A stretch of DNA of 16,325 bases from JACQAI01 sp035507915 (lineage in GTDB: Bacteria; Pseudomonadota; Alphaproteobacteria; Elsterales; Elsteraceae). The number at the start of each line of letters is the position of its first letter. The first letter of the stretch is position 1. Under the pieces are notes generated by a model. The model did not search any database. It was not told the origin of the DNA and saw nothing but the letters and a program-made list of their open reading frames with translations. A program made the translations under genes and the position numbers. Shown piece after piece: positions 6,978 to 13,409 of this stretch. The stretch is taken from contig DATJNS010000271.1 in assembly GCA_035507915.1 (NCBI GenBank), positions 1 through 16,325 of the forward strand, written 5' to 3'.

Positions 6978-7388
6978 ATGGTTTCGGTTCCGAGTGCGAT
7001 TGCGGGAATTGCGCCGGCCAACGGGGTGAGCGTGATCGCGCCGACGATCGTCACCGGCGACCGGGTTTCCAACCTGGGCGCCATCGGGACGAGCAGCGCC
7101 AGCAATACCGGCAACGCGGTCTACAATCTGGGCCAGAGCGAGTTCGCCCAGGTGCTCAACACCGTCCAACCCACCGATCAGGTCATCCAGGCTCTCAAGG
7201 ACAATGGCGACTTGGCGACGCCCGCCGACTCCACGCTGGCGACCTTGATCCAGGCGGCCGCCCAGCAGACCCCGTCGTCGACCTCGCCGCAGCTCGGCAT
7301 CGCGACCCTGCAACAGGCCCTGCAGAACGGCGGCCAGCAGCTGCTTCAGGCCTCGCGTCTCGGCCTCAATCTGAACACCACGAGCTGA
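6978..7388 (+). CDS. Small hypothetical protein, Ala/Gln/Asn-rich
   Basis: I do not recognise this 136-residue protein. The N-terminal half is rich in small residues and beta-branched amino acids (VSVIAPTIVTGDRVSNLG). The C-terminal half is helical and glutamine-rich (LQQALQNGGQQLLQASRLG, about 110-128) and ends NLNTTS. There is no clear signal peptide, membrane segment or cysteine. The start at 6978 follows CCGGAGAG with about a four-base spacer, a good ribosome binding site. The frame extends upstream but that part looks non-coding. It transcribes toward the selenoprotein gene, which begins 53 bp after its stop, so the two may be co-transcribed. Whether it is cytoplasmic or exported by an unconventional route is not visible. 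Confidence 0.6.
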   Translation: MVSVPSAIAGIAPANGVSVIAPTIVTGDRVSNLGAIGTSSASNTGNAVYNLGQSEFAQVLNTVQPTDQVIQALKDNGDLATPADSTLATLIQAAAQQTPSSTSPQLGIATLQQALQNGGQQLLQASRLGLNLNTTS

Positions 7389-7425
7389 CCGGACGGGGTC
7401 GGCCCCTGGCGGATCGGCGCCGAAT

Positions 7426-7439
7426 GCGCTAGACAGCGC
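7426..7439 (+). promoter_or_regulatory. Short hairpin at the start of the selenoprotein gene
   Basis: GCGCT (7426-7430) and AGCGC (7435-7439) pair around the loop AGAC, ending two bases before the first ATG. No Shine-Dalgarno is visible here, so translation initiation may be weak or structured. Confidence 0.3.
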
Positions 7440-7441
7440 GC

Positions 7442-7666
7442 ATGGCCATGAAGATCCGCATCGAATACTGCACGGCTTGAAACTACGAGCCGCGAGCCCT
7501 CCGTGCGAAGGCCCGCTTGGTCGAGCGATACGGCGCTGACGTCGAGCTCGTGAAGGGCGGCGGCGGCGTGTTCGAGATCGCGGTCGACGGCACGCTCGCT
7601 TTCTCCAAGAAGAAGCTCGGGCGCTTCCCGACCGACGACGAGGTCGACGCGGTCGGCCGACGCTGA
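7442..7666 (+). CDS. SelT/SelW/SelH (Rdx) family selenoprotein, UGA read as selenocysteine
   Basis: Small thioredoxin-like redox protein of the Rdx family, 74 residues if TGA at 7478-7480 is decoded as selenocysteine. The N-terminus reads MAMKIRIEYCTAUNYEPRA, with Cys10 and Sec13 making the CxxU redox motif on the first beta-alpha turn, exactly where Rdx proteins carry CxxC or CxxU. After the TGA the frame stays open for 61 more codons and contains the family's second signature, GGGGVFEIAVDG (about 45-56), then FSKKKLGRFP (59-68). Conservation on both sides of the TGA argues against a chance stop. A candidate SECIS hairpin lies at 7492-7516. The start is ATG 7442 or 7448; the frame is blocked upstream by TAG at 7430, and no strong Shine-Dalgarno is seen. 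The family is thought to act in thiol redox control; the partner is unknown. Truncation as a pseudogene is the alternative. Confidence 0.85.
7492..7516 (+). promoter_or_regulatory. Candidate bacterial SECIS element
   Basis: GCGAGCC (7492-7498) pairs with GGCCCGC (7510-7516), six Watson-Crick pairs with one A-C mismatch, around the 11-base loop CTCCGTGCGAA. The stem begins 11 bases after the TGA, within the coding region, as expected for bacterial SECIS elements read by SelB. A competing register (CCT/AGG closing an 8-base loop) exists. Structure was judged by eye only. Confidence 0.45.
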
Positions 7667-7686
7667 CGACGGCGTCCCCCTCCTTG

Positions 7687-7699
7687 TGAATTCGGTTCA
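7687..7699 (+). promoter_or_regulatory. LysR-type operator box (T-N11-A)
   Basis: TGAATTCGGTTCA is a perfect dyad TGAA-N5-TTCA fitting the T-N11-A consensus of LysR-type regulators. One further G-C pair outside gives GTGAA/TTCAC. It lies 107 bases upstream of the LysR-family gene start, so autoregulation of the downstream operon is the simplest reading. Confidence 0.5.
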
Positions 7700-7723
7700 C
7701 TTGCCGACCGGACGCGGGTCGCG

Positions 7724-7756
7724 CAAGCTGGCATTTCAGTTGGTGCTGCCAGCTTG
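7724..7756 (+). promoter_or_regulatory. Perfect 10-bp inverted repeat upstream of the LysR gene
   Basis: CAAGCTGGCA (7724-7733) and TGCCAGCTTG (7747-7756) are exact inverted copies separated by 13 bases. It could be a second regulator-binding site near the LysR box, or a terminator for the selenoprotein gene, which ends 57 bases upstream. No T-run follows, which favours the operator reading. Confidence 0.5.
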
Positions 7757-7806
7757 ATCGGAGCCGACCGGATGAGCGGTTCTCTCGCACCTATCGGCAG
7801 GCCGCG

Positions 7807-8709
7807 GTGACGCTGCGCCTGCCGCCCTTGAGCGCCTTGCGTCTGTTCGAGGCTGCCGGGCGCCATCTCAGCTTCAAGCGGGCGGCCGAGGAGCTGCGCC
7901 TGACCCCGAGCGCGGTCAGCCACGGCATCGTCGCGCTGGAGCGCTGGCTCGGCATCGCGCTGTTCGAGCGCGGCGCGCGCGGCCTCGCGCTCACCGAAGC
8001 GGGGCGCGACTACCTCGCCTACGTGTCCGAGGCCCTGACCCTGATCGCGACCGGCACCCAGCGCCTGCCCTCGCGACGCGCCGACCGCAAGATCGTGGTG
8101 TCGAGCGCGCCGGCGTTCGCGGCGCGCGTGCTGCTGCCCAACCTGCAGCGCTTTCGCGCGCGCCATCCCGAGATCTCGCTGGCGATCGACAGCTCGCTGC
8201 GCCAGGTCGGCTTCCCGATCGACGGCGTCGACGTCGGCATCCGGCTGGGGCGCGGACCGTGGCCGGGTCTGTCGTCGACCCGGCTGCTCGGCGAGCGCCT
8301 GATCCCGGTGTGCGCGCCGGCCTATCGCGCGAGCCTGACGACCAACGGCGGGGGCGCGCCCGACCTCGCGCGCGCCACCCTGATCCATCTGCACTCGGCG
8401 ACCGAGGACTGGGGCGCCTGGGCCGAGGGCGCTTGTGTCGACGGGCTCGACCTGACGCGCGGCCTGATGCTCGACACGCTCCAGCTCGCGGTCGAGGCGG
8501 CGCTCGCCGGGCTCGGCGTGATGATGGGCCGCCGCCCGCTGATCGATCGCGAGCTCGCGAGCGGCGCGCTGGTGCCGATCTGCGGCATCGAGGTCGAGTC
8601 CGGCACGGCCTATTGGATGGTCGGCGCCGAGGCGCTCGACGGCCGACCCGACATCGTCGCCTTCAAGCGCTGGGTGATCGAGGAGGTCGGCCGGCTGGCG
8701 GCGCCGTGA
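7807..8709 (+). CDS. GcvA-like LysR-family transcriptional regulator
   Basis: DNA-binding regulator of 300 residues, normal for the family. The winged helix-turn-helix is at the N-terminus: LPPLSALRLFEAAGRHLSF (5-23), then KRAAEELRLTPSAVSHGI (24-41) with the recognition helix in TPSAVSHGI, and the wing ALFERGARGLALTEAG (51-66). The remainder is the periplasmic-binding-protein-like effector domain. The PPLSALRLFEAAGRHLSF opening is typical of the GcvA branch. The start is GTG at 7807 with a modest GGCAGG upstream; translation from here gives the family N-terminus without extension. It is the first gene of a same-strand cluster whose next gene, an MFS permease, begins 85 bp later, and is likely to control that cluster in response to a small ligand. 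The T-N11-A box and inverted repeat in its leader fit autoregulation. Confidence 0.94.
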   Translation: MTLRLPPLSALRLFEAAGRHLSFKRAAEELRLTPSAVSHGIVALERWLGIALFERGARGLALTEAGRDYLAYVSEALTLIATGTQRLPSRRADRKIVVSSAPAFAARVLLPNLQRFRARHPEISLAIDSSLRQVGFPIDGVDVGIRLGRGPWPGLSSTRLLGERLIPVCAPAYRASLTTNGGGAPDLARATLIHLHSATEDWGAWAEGACVDGLDLTRGLMLDTLQLAVEAALAGLGVMMGRRPLIDRELASGALVPICGIEVESGTAYWMVGAEALDGRPDIVAFKRWVIEEVGRLAAP

Positions 8710-8794
8710 ACCGCGCTCACGTCGCCGCGCAGGCAATTCGTTTGTTTCCGCTCGGCGGCACCCGACATCCTGTCGCGGCTGGATGGAGGTCGCG

Positions 8795-10030
8795 ATGCAA
8801 GCCGAGGCGGTGGTGCAGTCGAAATCGGGTTGGGGCGGCACGGCGACGCTCGTGCTGGTGGCCGGCGCGCTGGTGATCTCGACCGGTCTCGGCCTGCGCC
8901 AGACCTTCGGCATCTTCCTGCAGCCGTTCTCGGCCGACCGGGCGCTGCCGCTCACCGTGTTCGCCTTCGCGGTCGCGCTGCACAACCTGGTCTGGGGCAT
9001 GGCGCAGCCGCTCGCCGGCGCCGCGGCCGACCGCTACGGCTCGATCGCCGTGGTCGCGTTCGGCGCCGTCGCCTACGCGGCCGGGCTCGCGCTGACCTCG
9101 GTCGCCCACGGCAGCCTGCTGATCATCGTCGGCATCGGCCTCCTGACCGGCATCGGCATCAGCTGCACGAGCTTCGGCGTCGTGCTGCCGGCGGTCAGCC
9201 GCGCGGTACCGCCGGAGCGCCGCTCGACCGCCGCCGGCCTCGTCAGCGCCGGCGGCTCGGTCGGCCAGATGGCGCTCGTGCCGTTCGCGCAAGGCGCCAT
9301 CCAACATGGCGGTGTCGAGTTCAGCCTGCTGTGCCTGGCCGCGATCGCGCTCCTGGTCGCGCCGTTCGGCCTGATGCTGGATCGGCATCGGGCGCCGGCG
9401 GTAGTGGCGACGGCGTCGACCGTGCGCGCGCCGGGCCTGCGCGAGGCGCTGGCCGAGGCGGCTGCGCATCCGGGCTATCGGCTGCTCACGCTCGGCTTCT
9501 TCACCTGCGGTTTCCAGCTCGCCTTCATCGTGACGCATCTGCCGGGCTACCTGGTGACCTGCGGCATCTCGCCCGCGCTGGGCGCCACCGCGCTCGCGGT
9601 CGTCGGGTTCTTCAACATCATCGGCTCATGGGGTTGCGGCTGGCTCGGCGCGCGCTATCCGATGCAGCATCTGCTCGCCTGGCTCTATCTCCTGCGCGGC
9701 GCCGCCATCGTCGCCTTCGTGCTGCTGCCGAAATCCGATCTCGGCGTGCTCGTGTTCGCCGCCGCGATGGGTACCCTGTGGCTCGGCACGGTGCCGCTGA
9801 CCAGCGGGCTGATCGGCCGCATGTTCGGCGTCACGCACATGGGCACCTTGTTCGGCATCGCCTTCATGAGCCACCAGATCGGCGCGTTCCTCGGCGCCTG
9901 GCTGGGCGGCCTGGCGTTCGATCTGACCGGCTCCTATGTCGGGTTCTGGTGGCTGACCGCGCTCGCCGGCGTGTTCGCGGCGCTGGTGAACTTCCCGATC
10001 GACGATCGCGCGCGTCTCAAGCCCGCCTGA
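8795..10030 (+). CDS. MFS transporter
   Basis: Inner-membrane major facilitator superfamily permease of 411 residues with about 12 hydrophobic segments. The loop between segments 2 and 3 carries the family motif GAAADRYG. The first segment has GLGLRQTFGIFLQPF, a pattern seen in the oxalate/formate-antiporter and monocarboxylate-type branch, which suggests small anions as cargo (inference). I chose ATG 8795 over the in-frame ATG 8783 because GGAGG sits five bases before 8795, while 8783 lies on the purine run itself and has no ribosome binding site. It follows the LysR gene by 85 bp and precedes the ptxD-like gene by 40 bp on the same strand. The cluster lacks an ABC phosphite importer, so this permease is a candidate for bringing in or exporting the dehydrogenase's substrate or product. 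Confidence 0.9.
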   Translation: MQAEAVVQSKSGWGGTATLVLVAGALVISTGLGLRQTFGIFLQPFSADRALPLTVFAFAVALHNLVWGMAQPLAGAAADRYGSIAVVAFGAVAYAAGLALTSVAHGSLLIIVGIGLLTGIGISCTSFGVVLPAVSRAVPPERRSTAAGLVSAGGSVGQMALVPFAQGAIQHGGVEFSLLCLAAIALLVAPFGLMLDRHRAPAVVATASTVRAPGLREALAEAAAHPGYRLLTLGFFTCGFQLAFIVTHLPGYLVTCGISPALGATALAVVGFFNIIGSWGCGWLGARYPMQHLLAWLYLLRGAAIVAFVLLPKSDLGVLVFAAAMGTLWLGTVPLTSGLIGRMFGVTHMGTLFGIAFMSHQIGAFLGAWLGGLAFDLTGSYVGFWWLTALAGVFAALVNFPIDDRARLKPA

Positions 10031-10070
10031 TCGGTTTACGCCGCCGCCCGCTTCCCGCTATCAAGGGCGC

Positions 10071-11078
10071 ATGGGTCCGTCGCGCCCGCGCGTCGTCGTC
10101 ACCAACCGCGTCCATCCGGAAACGCTCGACCTGCTCGGCGGGCGGCTCGACGTGGTGGCGAACCGCGAGCCGGATCCCTGGCCGCCGGCGCGGCTGCGCG
10201 ACCACGCCGCCGGCGCCGTGGCCATGGTCGCATTCATGACCGACCGGGTCGACGAGGCGTTCCTCGCGGCCTGCCCGCGCCTCGAGCTGATCGCGGCCGC
10301 GCTCAAGGGCTACGACAATTTCGACGTCGCGGCGTGCACGCGGCACGGCGTGCGCCTGACCATCGTGCCGGATCTCCTGACCGCGCCGACGGCCGAGCTC
10401 GCGGTCGGCCTGGTGATCGCGCTCGCGCGCCATCTGTTGGTTGCCGACGCCTGCATGCGCGCGGGCGATTTCGCCGGCTGGCGGCCGACGCTCTACGGCG
10501 CGGGGCTCGACGGTAGCATCGTGGGGATCGTCGGCATGGGCGCGCTCGGCCAAGCGATCGCGGCGCGTCTCGCCGGTTTCGGCTGCCGCCTGCGCTACAC
10601 CGATCCGCGCCCGCTCGAGCGTGCCGACGAGACGCGTCTCGGGCTCGAGGCGGCGCCGCTCGAGGCGCTGCTCGCGGCGAGCGATTTCGTGCTCCTGGCC
10701 GCGCCCTACCACGCGGGCAGCCACCACGTGATCGGCGCCGCCGCGCTTGCGCGCATGAAGCCGGGCGCCTATCTCGTCAATCCGGCGCGCGGCTCGCTGG
10801 TCGACGAGGCGGCGGTGGCCGACGCGCTCCGCGCCGGCAGGCTCGCCGGTTACGCCGCCGACACCTTCGAGATGGAGGACTGGGCGCGACCCGATCGGCC
10901 GCCGGCGGTCGCGCCCGGCCTGATCGCCGATCGCGCGCGCACCGTGCTGACGCCGCATCTCGGCTCGGCGGTGCGCGACGTGCGGCGCGCCATCGAGCTC
11001 GCCGCGGCGCGCAACGTGCTTCGGCTGCTCGACGGCGAGCCGCTGGTCGGCTGCGTCAACCCGGAGGCGGCATCATGA
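10071..11078 (+). CDS. ptxD: PtxD-like phosphite (phosphonate) dehydrogenase, D-2-hydroxyacid dehydrogenase family
   Basis: NAD-dependent dehydrogenase of 335 residues. It aligns by eye along its length with Pseudomonas stutzeri PtxD, which oxidises phosphite to phosphate. Shared blocks include ALKGYDNFDV, VPDLLTAPTAELAVGL and GYAADTFEMEDWARPDRP, the last diagnostic for PtxD rather than ordinary D-hydroxyacid dehydrogenases. The catalytic and substrate residues of PtxD are kept: Lys79 (K76), Met56 (M53), Trp137 and Tyr142 (W134, Y139), Arg240 (R237), Glu269 (E266) and His296 (H292). The dinucleotide motif is GMGALG (155-160), and Asp178 replaces PtxD Glu175, keeping an acidic residue that favours NAD over NADP. 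The ATG follows AAGGG closely. Its stop overlaps the next gene's start (ATGA). Alignment is from memory, and activity on a 2-hydroxyacid instead cannot be excluded. Confidence 0.85.
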   Translation: MGPSRPRVVVTNRVHPETLDLLGGRLDVVANREPDPWPPARLRDHAAGAVAMVAFMTDRVDEAFLAACPRLELIAAALKGYDNFDVAACTRHGVRLTIVPDLLTAPTAELAVGLVIALARHLLVADACMRAGDFAGWRPTLYGAGLDGSIVGIVGMGALGQAIAARLAGFGCRLRYTDPRPLERADETRLGLEAAPLEALLAASDFVLLAAPYHAGSHHVIGAAALARMKPGAYLVNPARGSLVDEAAVADALRAGRLAGYAADTFEMEDWARPDRPPAVAPGLIADRARTVLTPHLGSAVRDVRRAIELAAARNVLRLLDGEPLVGCVNPEAAS

Positions 11079-11809
11079 GGTTGCAGTTCGTCGGCAGCGG
11101 CGACGCGTTCGGCAGCGGCGGCCGGTTCAACACCTGCTTTCACGTGACCGCCGATGCGACCCGCTTCCTGATCGATTGCGGCGCCTCCTCGATGGTCGCG
11201 CTGCGGCGCTGCGGGCTCGACCTCAACGCGATCGAGACCGTGTTCGTGAGCCATCTGCACGGCGATCATTTCGGCGGCCTGCCGTTCTTCATCGTCGACG
11301 CCCAGCTGGTCAGCAAGCGCACCGCCCCGCTGACGATCGCCGGGCCGCCGGGCCTGCGGCAGCGGCTCGCCGACGCGATGGAGAATTTCCTGCCCGGCTC
11401 GACCAAGGTGACGCGCAAGTTCGCGGTCGACATCGTCGAGCTCGAGCCGGATCGGCCGGCGACGGTCAACGGCGTCGCGGTCACACCGTTCCTGGTGCAG
11501 CACGTGTGCGGCGCGCCGCCGTTCGCGCTCCGGCTCGCGGTCGACGGCAAGGTAGTGGCTTACACCGGCGACACCGAGTGGACCGATGCGCTGGTGCCCG
11601 CGGGACGCGACGCCGACCTGTTCGTCGCCGAGGCCTATTTCTACGACAAGCCGATCAAGTACCACCTCGACGTCAAGACCCTGCTGGCGCATGTCGGCGA
11701 GATCCGGCCGAAGCGCCTGATCCTGACCCACATGAGCCCCGACATGCTGGCGCGCCCGGCGCCCGAGGGCTGCACCAAGGCCGACGACGGCATGATCGTC
11801 GAGTTCTAG
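11075..11809 (+). CDS. Metallo-beta-lactamase-fold hydrolase, RNase Z/PhnP-like
   Basis: Cytoplasmic two-metal hydrolase of 244 residues, probably a phosphodiesterase of the RNase Z/PhnP side of the superfamily. Metal ligands are visible: HLHGDH (60-65) in VFVSHLHGDHFGG, His143 in VQHVCG, Asp166 in TGDT and His219 in LILTHMSP. His197 in YHLD, before a helix and the LILTHMS strand, sits where RNase Z and PhnP have their active-site histidine. It lacks the long exosite arm of tRNA-processing RNase Z and the cysteine-rich N-terminus of PhnP, so neither name is safe. Its ATG overlaps the ptxD stop, with GGAGG eight bases upstream, so the two proteins are made together and probably act in one pathway (inference). 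The TAG is followed 12 bases later by the EamA gene. Confidence 0.85.
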   Translation: MRLQFVGSGDAFGSGGRFNTCFHVTADATRFLIDCGASSMVALRRCGLDLNAIETVFVSHLHGDHFGGLPFFIVDAQLVSKRTAPLTIAGPPGLRQRLADAMENFLPGSTKVTRKFAVDIVELEPDRPATVNGVAVTPFLVQHVCGAPPFALRLAVDGKVVAYTGDTEWTDALVPAGRDADLFVAEAYFYDKPIKYHLDVKTLLAHVGEIRPKRLILTHMSPDMLARPAPEGCTKADDGMIVEF

Positions 11810-11821
11810 TCGAGCGCGCGC

Positions 11822-12769
11822 ATGACGGTCAGCCCTTCGCTCGCCGCCGGCACGGCGTCGGCCGGCCGCCGCATCGCCGGGATCGCGATGGCGATCGCCG
11901 GCGTGATCGGTTTCTCGATCCGCCCCGTGCTCATCAAGGTGGCCTACGCCCACCACGCCGATCCCGTCACCTTGCTCGCGCTGCGCATGTCGATCTCGCT
12001 GCCGTTCTTCGTCGGCATCGCGCTGTGGCACGGCCGGCGCTGGGGCAATCCGGCGCCGATCGCGCCGCGCGACTGGCTGCCCATGATGGCGATGGGCTTC
12101 GTCGGCTACTACTTGGCGAGCTTCCTCGATTTCATCGGCCTGCAATATGTCTCGGCCGGACTCGGCCGGCTGCTGCTGTTCTCCTATCCGACCATGGTCG
12201 TGCTGTTGTCGGCGCTGTTCCTCAAGAAGCCGATCGGCCTGCGCGAGGTCCTGGCGCTCGTCGTCACCTACGCCGGGGTGGCGCTCGTGATGGTCAATCT
12301 GATCGACGCGCCGAGCGCGAACCTGCCGCTGGGTGCGGCGCTGGTGTTCGCCAGCGCGGTCGCCTTCTCGATCTATCTCGTCGGCTCCGGCGAGCTGGTG
12401 CTGCGCGTCGGGTCGGCGCGCTTCACCGGTTACGCCATGGCGAGCGCGAGCCTGTGCTGCATCGTCCAGTTCCTGTTGGTGCGGCCGCTCTCGGCGCTCG
12501 ATCTGCCGTCCATCGTCTACGTCCTGGTCGCGACGATGGCGATCGTCAGCACCGTGGTGCCGACCTTCCTGATGAACGAGGCGTTGCGGCGCATCGGCGC
12601 CAACCAGGTGGCCCTGCTGGGCGCGCTCGGACCCGTCACGACCATCGCGCTCGGCTATCTCGGCCTCGACGAGGTCATGAGCGCGCTGCAGATCGCGGGC
12701 GGCGTGCTGGTGCTGCTCGGCGTGCTGCTCGTCACCGTGCGGCCGACCGCGGCGGCCGCCAGGCGCTGA
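11822..12769 (+). CDS. EamA-family (DMT) transporter
   Basis: Inner-membrane transporter of the drug/metabolite superfamily, 315 residues, with about ten hydrophobic segments arranged as two EamA repeats (roughly 17-147 and 165-305). The first repeat has FLDFIGLQYVSAGLGRLLLFSYPTMVVLL and the second has FLMNEALRRIGANQVALLGALGPVTTI, the typical end-of-repeat patterns. Such proteins usually export metabolites or amino acids. It starts 12 bp after the hydrolase stop with only a weak GAGCG ribosome binding site, and is the last gene of the plus-strand cluster. A minus-strand gene converges on it 21 bp beyond its stop, and no clear terminator is seen in that gap. Substrate unknown; a link to the PtxD-like/hydrolase pair is suggested only by position. 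Confidence 0.9.
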   Translation: MTVSPSLAAGTASAGRRIAGIAMAIAGVIGFSIRPVLIKVAYAHHADPVTLLALRMSISLPFFVGIALWHGRRWGNPAPIAPRDWLPMMAMGFVGYYLASFLDFIGLQYVSAGLGRLLLFSYPTMVVLLSALFLKKPIGLREVLALVVTYAGVALVMVNLIDAPSANLPLGAALVFASAVAFSIYLVGSGELVLRVGSARFTGYAMASASLCCIVQFLLVRPLSALDLPSIVYVLVATMAIVSTVVPTFLMNEALRRIGANQVALLGALGPVTTIALGYLGLDEVMSALQIAGGVLVLLGVLLVTVRPTAAAARR

Positions 12770-12790
12770 CCGTCGCGCTCCGGGCCGCCG

Positions 12791-13132
12791 CTATTTGGCG
12801 CCGCCGGGCGGCGGGATCACGGGCATGCTGGACCCGCTGTCGGGCGGCGTCGCCGTCATGCCGGGATCGACGTCGCGCGGCGGTTTCAGCGTGCCGTGCG
12901 AGCGCGCCAGCCGATCGCTGAGCGTGCCCGACCCGCCGCTGTCCTCGACCGCGTCGGCGGGCGGGGCGATGCGCTCGGGCGGCGCCGCGTTGGGGTTGTT
13001 GGGGGCCGTCATCGGTGCCTGCTCGGGTCGCTGGGTCGGATCCGGCCTGAGCTGCGCGTTGGCGCCGCTCAACGGCAGCGCCGCCAGCACCACGGCGAGC
13101 GCGGCAGCCGCCGGTAACGGCAAGGTCATCAT
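12791..13132 (-). CDS. Small secreted proline-rich hypothetical protein
   Basis: An unrecognised protein of 113 residues. It opens with a signal peptide, MMTLPLPAAAALAVVLAALP (1-20), then LSGANA with likely cleavage at ANA/QLRP; no lipobox cysteine is seen, so it is probably periplasmic or secreted. The mature part is low-complexity and proline-rich (QLRPDPTQRPEQAPMTAP, then PPERIAPPADA) and ends in PVIPPPGGAK; it is probably disordered. The start was chosen at ATG 13132 because AAAGGAGG lies four bases before it; the adjacent ATG 13129 is seven bases away and equally plausible. A longer TTG start at 13165 places the ribosome binding site inside the gene and is rejected. It converges with the EamA gene. 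Confidence 0.7.
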   Translation of the reverse strand: MMTLPLPAAAALAVVLAALPLSGANAQLRPDPTQRPEQAPMTAPNNPNAAPPERIAPPADAVEDSGGSGTLSDRLARSHGTLKPPRDVDPGMTATPPDSGSSMPVIPPPGGAK

Positions 13133-13409
13133 GACGCCTCCTTTCGCGGTGCGCCGCTTGTGCAATTTCTCTTAAGGAATGCAACGAAGCGGGCAGCCGG
13201 CGGGTTCATGACAAATTGTAGAGAGGTGCGCGCGGCTTCGGGGTCGCGTCGGAGGCGGATCGGTTGTAGTATGATGTTGCCGTTGATCGGTGTCGGGATC
13301 GCCCATGAATCGGCACGGCTGAGACTTCGTCGAACGCATGGTGTCCATCGGCCGCAGCTTCTGCGCGCCGTATGCTTTTCGAAGCAAAATGAATTGGAGC
13401 GCCTAGGGC
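13133..13409. other. Intergenic region upstream of two divergent small genes
   Basis: This 277-bp spacer is less GC-rich than its surroundings. For the plus-strand gene at 13410 there is TATGAT at 13270-13275, a near-consensus -10, but no matching -35. For the minus-strand gene there is TACAAT (complement of 13215-13220), again without a clear -35. A hairpin TGCTT-TTCG-AAGCA lies at 13373-13386, shortly before the ribosome binding site of the 13410 gene. Short open frames on both strands here (13160-13438 and 13172-13387) have no ribosome binding site and no protein-like character. Confidence 0.35.

Noticed and set aside
7442..7480. Reading the TGA at 7478 as a real stop, making a 12-codon peptide or a pseudogene
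   Set aside because: The family signature continues in frame after the TGA, and the TGA sits exactly at the redox position, so selenocysteine is the better explanation; the pseudogene reading remains the main alternative.
8783..8794. Earlier ATG for the MFS gene
   Set aside because: The GGAGG ribosome binding site for the ATG at 8795 lies downstream of this codon, so the later start is better supported.
7483..9000. Minus-strand open frame of 505 codons
   Set aside because: Runs antisense across the selenoprotein, the LysR gene and the MFS start; no domain and shadow-like composition.
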